From NCBI RefSeq assembly GCF_001467535.1, contig NZ_LNZC01000002.1, positions 115,161 through 179,160 of the forward strand: a stretch of DNA of 64,000 bases, given 5' to 3'. Positions 61,318-64,000 of the stretch are shown piece after piece. How positions within the stretch are numbered: position 1 is the stretch's first letter; every line of letters starts with the position of its first letter. Source of the stretch: Legionella worsleiensis. Lineage in GTDB: Bacteria > Pseudomonadota > Gammaproteobacteria > Legionellales > Legionellaceae. The position numbers were made by a program, and so were the translations under genes. The notes beneath the pieces were generated by a model. It saw only the letters and a program-made list of their open reading frames with translations, was not told the DNA's origin and did no database searches.

Positions 61318-61887
61318 ATGAATAAAATAGCGTTGGTTACTGTTGTTATCGCAGGGAATTTATTTACAGCACCACTGCTTGCTGCAAGTTTTTTTAATAA
61401 ATTAATAGATAGCAAGCCTTATGTACTCAAGTCTACAAAAGCGCACGTGAAAAAAGAAGGTCAAAACTATACTGATTTTACTGGAAACTGGACAGGCTCC
61501 TGTAGTTATGATGACAAAGATATTGAAGTATTCTTAACTTTGAAAAATGATGATACGAAAATTACTATATACGATGAAATAATGAACATAGGATCACTTA
61601 ACACTAGCTCCACATCAAATAGCGACTATGCTGAATATGAACATACTGCGCTCGAATGGAGCGAAGATATATCTACGTTAATAATCAAAGAGGTGTCAAT
61701 ATCAGTAGCACTTTCTCACTATCCCTACAATACCCCAAGACCAATAGAAACATTTAGCGACGAAACGAGTTTTTCTTTAAATAATGGACAATTGGTTGTA
61801 AAATATCGACAACTAAATATGCGAGACATGGAAAAAGTAGGTACAGTTGGCGATGTTTTTTGTACTCTCAGCAAAGACCCGGACTAA
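61318..61887 (+). CDS. Exported 189-residue hypothetical protein
   Basis: A signal peptide is clear (MNKIALVTVVIAGNLFTAPLLAA). The mature protein has a lipocalin-like start (DFTGNWTGSCSYDDKDIEVFLTL) and a second cysteine near the C-terminus (DVFCTLS), so one disulfide is possible. No family is recognised. GAGGG precedes the ATG. It is alone on the plus strand and divergent from the DUF3429 gene. Confidence 0.65.
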   Translation: MNKIALVTVVIAGNLFTAPLLAASFFNKLIDSKPYVLKSTKAHVKKEGQNYTDFTGNWTGSCSYDDKDIEVFLTLKNDDTKITIYDEIMNIGSLNTSSTSNSDYAEYEHTALEWSEDISTLIIKEVSISVALSHYPYNTPRPIETFSDETSFSLNNGQLVVKYRQLNMRDMEKVGTVGDVFCTLSKDPD

Positions 61888-62235
61888 GAGCGAAAGTGCG
61901 CATCTAAATTATATTAGCTGACATTTAATGTAACTCCCAGTTCAAATGCTCTTCAAAAAGTATTCGTAGCTGGGAGATGACATAATTAGATAAATACTCT
62001 CACTGCATATGAAAAATTCTTCTTATATCAGCAAAGTATCGTTGAAACTATTATCGACCAGCTCAAATCCATTTGTGAGTAACATGTTAGTTAACGCAAT
62101 AATTGCACTAAACCATCACATAAAGTACAATACCTCTCCAATTTGATTTTCATGATATTAAGCACTCTGGTGGCCAAGGTACACCGGTTCGCAAATACAG
62201 AGTGTTACTTTCCCAAAATTGAAATGAGGTATTAT
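61888..62235. other. Intergenic region before the ankyrin gene
   Basis: AT-rich with no gene seen. It ends in the GAGGT site of the small leader frame at 62236. Confidence 0.5.
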
Positions 62236-62310
62236 ATGAAGTTTAGTCCAGGCTCAAATAGCGAGCACCTTGGTTGCATTCTGAAAATTGATGGAGATAA
62301 TTGGCTTTAA
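62236..62310 (+). CDS. 24-codon leader frame overlapping the ankyrin gene
   Basis: An ATG with a good ribosome-binding site (GAGGT, 6 bases) opens MKFSPGSNSEHLGCILKI and stops at TAA in 62308-62310. The stop lies inside the first codons of the ankyrin gene (TTG at 62301), in the -1 relation. It may be a leader peptide that couples translation. It may also be the true N-terminus of the ankyrin protein, cut off by a one-base frameshift. Its composition is protein-like. Confidence 0.4.
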   Translation: MKFSPGSNSEHLGCILKIDGDNWL

Positions 62311-62996
62311 AACCTGACGATGAGTTGGTAGTCAGTTTGCATTCATTGAGTGGTGATATTGACTTCAATCATTTTGAAGAAGGGTTTAACTCAATATTGT
62401 ATCTCGCTGCAGCTAATAATCGTCTTAAATCACTCGATTATCTATTAACTCACCGACATGCGGCTCCTAATCTGAAAGTAACCGAACAACAAACTGCGGC
62501 CCATATTGCTGCCAGACATGGATATATAAATATTCTAGAGCGACTGGCACTATGTGAAGGCATCAGTTTTTCTGAGAAAAATCAATATGGTGAAACGCCC
62601 TTATATCAAGCTATAGGAAATGCACCTTCTGGCCAATTGGTTGCAGTTGTTCAGATACTGTTAGCAAAAGATCCAGGCGCTATTTCTATCCCAAATGAAG
62701 ATGGTTTATTTCCCATCGATCTTGCTCTGAACAGAAAAGAACCTGCAATAATTAAATTGCTGATCGAGCGTGGCGCACAAGTAACAAAAAAACTTGTAGA
62801 TATTGCAGCAGATATGTTGTTGTGTGAAAGCCAGTCTACAGGAACCGGGAAAGGTTCATTTTTATTTTTTATCGATTCCCCAGAAAAGGAGCGTCTTAGA
62901 GAGTCAGCCAAAATAATAATTCAGGCTTGGAATAAGATGCATTTGCATGAAGAAATCGAATCATCTTCACAAGCCAGTTGCAGTTTTTCTCACTAA
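62301..62996 (+). CDS. Ankyrin-repeat protein, effector-like
   Basis: 231 residues with about four ankyrin units: SILYLAAANNRLKSLDYLLTH, TAAHIAARHGYINILERLAL, ETPLYQAIGN and LFPIDLALNRKEPAIIKLLIERGA. The frame has no ATG before residue ~170, so the start must be TTG at 62301, which has GGAG four to five bases upstream, or the protein begins in the overlapping leader at 62236 and is frameshifted. No signal peptide. Ankyrin proteins of this size are common Legionella effectors. Confidence 0.7.
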   Translation: MALKPDDELVVSLHSLSGDIDFNHFEEGFNSILYLAAANNRLKSLDYLLTHRHAAPNLKVTEQQTAAHIAARHGYINILERLALCEGISFSEKNQYGETPLYQAIGNAPSGQLVAVVQILLAKDPGAISIPNEDGLFPIDLALNRKEPAIIKLLIERGAQVTKKLVDIAADMLLCESQSTGTGKGSFLFFIDSPEKERLRESAKIIIQAWNKMHLHEEIESSSQASCSFSH

Positions 62997-63280
62997 ATTG
63001 GTTGGAGCCACTGTTTGATTGCTTCCGGGGAGAGCAGGCGGACATTTTCTGCAGGTTAGGCATATGTGGTTTATTGAGTCCGCCACAACAAAATTCCTAT
63101 TAGATCTGGTTATATAGATTAAAGGTACTATGGGATTAGTGTATTTAATGTAGTAATCCCAATGTCTCTTTTCGTTCGGTAGCATTATTTGTGAAGCAAT
63201 TCGGTGCCCTCATTCGCATTTGACAACAAACGTCATAATTTGATAAGGTTGTTCATTATTTGTTAATTTAGGTACATTAT

Positions 63281-64000
63281 ATGTTAAATTTATATGTTAA
63301 AAATAAATATGTGCGCGGTCCAAAAGATGTTCGTATCGATATCAAAGCAAACAATATAAGTGCTCTATCTAGTATCGAGTTTAATTTGAAGTCGACAGCG
63401 GTGGAACCTGGTTACAGCTTAAATATTAATATCTATTCAAGGGATAAATCCAGCAAACAGCACTTGGAATCACTAAAGCACTATTGCAAATCTTATTACG
63501 TCGTGGTCAGTGAGCACCAATATGAATTTTTATCTTTACCCATCACATCTGCTATTGCCTTCCTGCAAGAGCTCGCTCAAACAATAAGCCAATTGAGCCA
63601 AGAAGATAATCAGTTCTTGTTAACAACACTCTATGGCATTATGCCAGCTGAGGATTTCAACGATTACCTGAACGAGGTTATGCAAAACTCTGACTTTGAT
63701 AAGGCATTGACTTTGATTTCTTCCAGAAATTCGCAAGAGCAAAATAGTTTATTTTATTTTTTTGTAGAGGAATTCAGAAACAAGGGTCGGCCGGATATTG
63801 CAAAAAAATTCTTTGAAAATATGCCTCGGTCATGCAGTCGTTATACAGATGCACAAGAAGCTATCAAGCAAATGCATTTTGAATCGGTAACTGTTTATGA
63901 TATTCAATGGTTCTTGAGTACGCTTGAATGCGGTAAGGGAGCAGTTTCCTTTATTACAAGCGACCTTGTAAGCAAAGTATTAGCAAGCAGCCGCGATGCA
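63281..64000 (+). CDS. Unrecognised protein, truncated by the window edge
   Basis: From an ATG at 63281 the frame is open for 240 codons to the right edge. Composition is that of a soluble, helix-rich protein. SDFDKALTLISSRN and RPDIAKKFFENMPRSCSRYTDA suggest short alpha-helical repeats, loosely like a pentatricopeptide or TPR array, but no repeat is convincing. The site before the ATG is weak (AGG). No signal peptide. Function unknown; many Legionella effectors look like this. Confidence 0.65.
   Translation, partial: MLNLYVKNKYVRGPKDVRIDIKANNISALSSIEFNLKSTAVEPGYSLNINIYSRDKSSKQHLESLKHYCKSYYVVVSEHQYEFLSLPITSAIAFLQELAQTISQLSQEDNQFLLTTLYGIMPAEDFNDYLNEVMQNSDFDKALTLISSRNSQEQNSLFYFFVEEFRNKGRPDIAKKFFENMPRSCSRYTDAQEAIKQMHFESVTVYDIQWFLSTLECGKGAVSFITSDLVSKVLASSRDA

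Noticed and set aside
62997-63280. Fragment of a transposase in the gap after the ankyrin gene
   Set aside because: A short GC-richer stretch looked foreign, but no frame matched a family I could name.

Overview
The window looks like an AT-rich gammaproteobacterial chromosome, most likely a Legionella species. That is inference from content: ankyrin-repeat proteins, J-domain proteins with no chaperone partner genes, and a eukaryote-type cyclin-box protein, all resembling host-directed Dot/Icm substrates, set among ordinary genes (queC, hemH, cydAB, phrB, wecB). No rRNA, tRNA or CRISPR array was seen.

Layout. 1-2341: one end of an IS21-family element (istA, partial istB, six 23-bp terminal repeats). 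2342-21002, all minus strand: a polymorphic-toxin locus. Transcription runs from a secreted Ig-like protein (19386-21002) into an 11-kb rhs gene of 3695 codons (8211-19298) whose last ~110 residues look lysozyme-like. It then enters about 6 kb of displaced toxin tips and secreted immunity-like genes in several states of decay: three intact copies and one fragment of a 165-residue exported protein, a 186-residue exported protein with a deleted copy, and a pair of paralogues of 137 and 352 residues. 21484-31053: a release-factor-like rescue protein, queC, two convergent J-domain proteins, a secreted Ntn hydrolase, a large ankyrin protein and a Nudix-like protein.

31128-37248 (minus): dabB-dabA, a P-II-like gene, a DUF6671 gene and hemH, an inorganic-carbon uptake operon. 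37489-44766: a compact polysaccharide locus with wecB, an NfrB-type glycosyltransferase carrying a c-di-GMP-binding MshEN domain, an NfrA-like TPR/beta-barrel porin and a BcsB-like periplasmic protein. 44934-49800: a LysR regulator and a three-gene type I secretion-like system whose ABC protein has lost all of its ATPase motifs. 49808-54105: class I photolyase, TspO, and a CioAB-type cytochrome bd oxidase.

54315-64000: a small protein with a possible papain-like Cys-His-Asp triad, an FeS-type photolyase, an SDR lacking the catalytic tyrosine, a cyclin-box protein, an EF-hand protein, DUF2256 and DUF3429 genes (often found with photolyases), exported hypotheticals, an ankyrin protein with an overlapping 24-codon leader ORF, and a gene running off the right edge.

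The strongest leads are the Rhs tip/immunity graveyard, the NfrAB-WecB-BcsB polysaccharide locus, the ATPase-dead type I exporter and the bacterial P/U-type cyclin.
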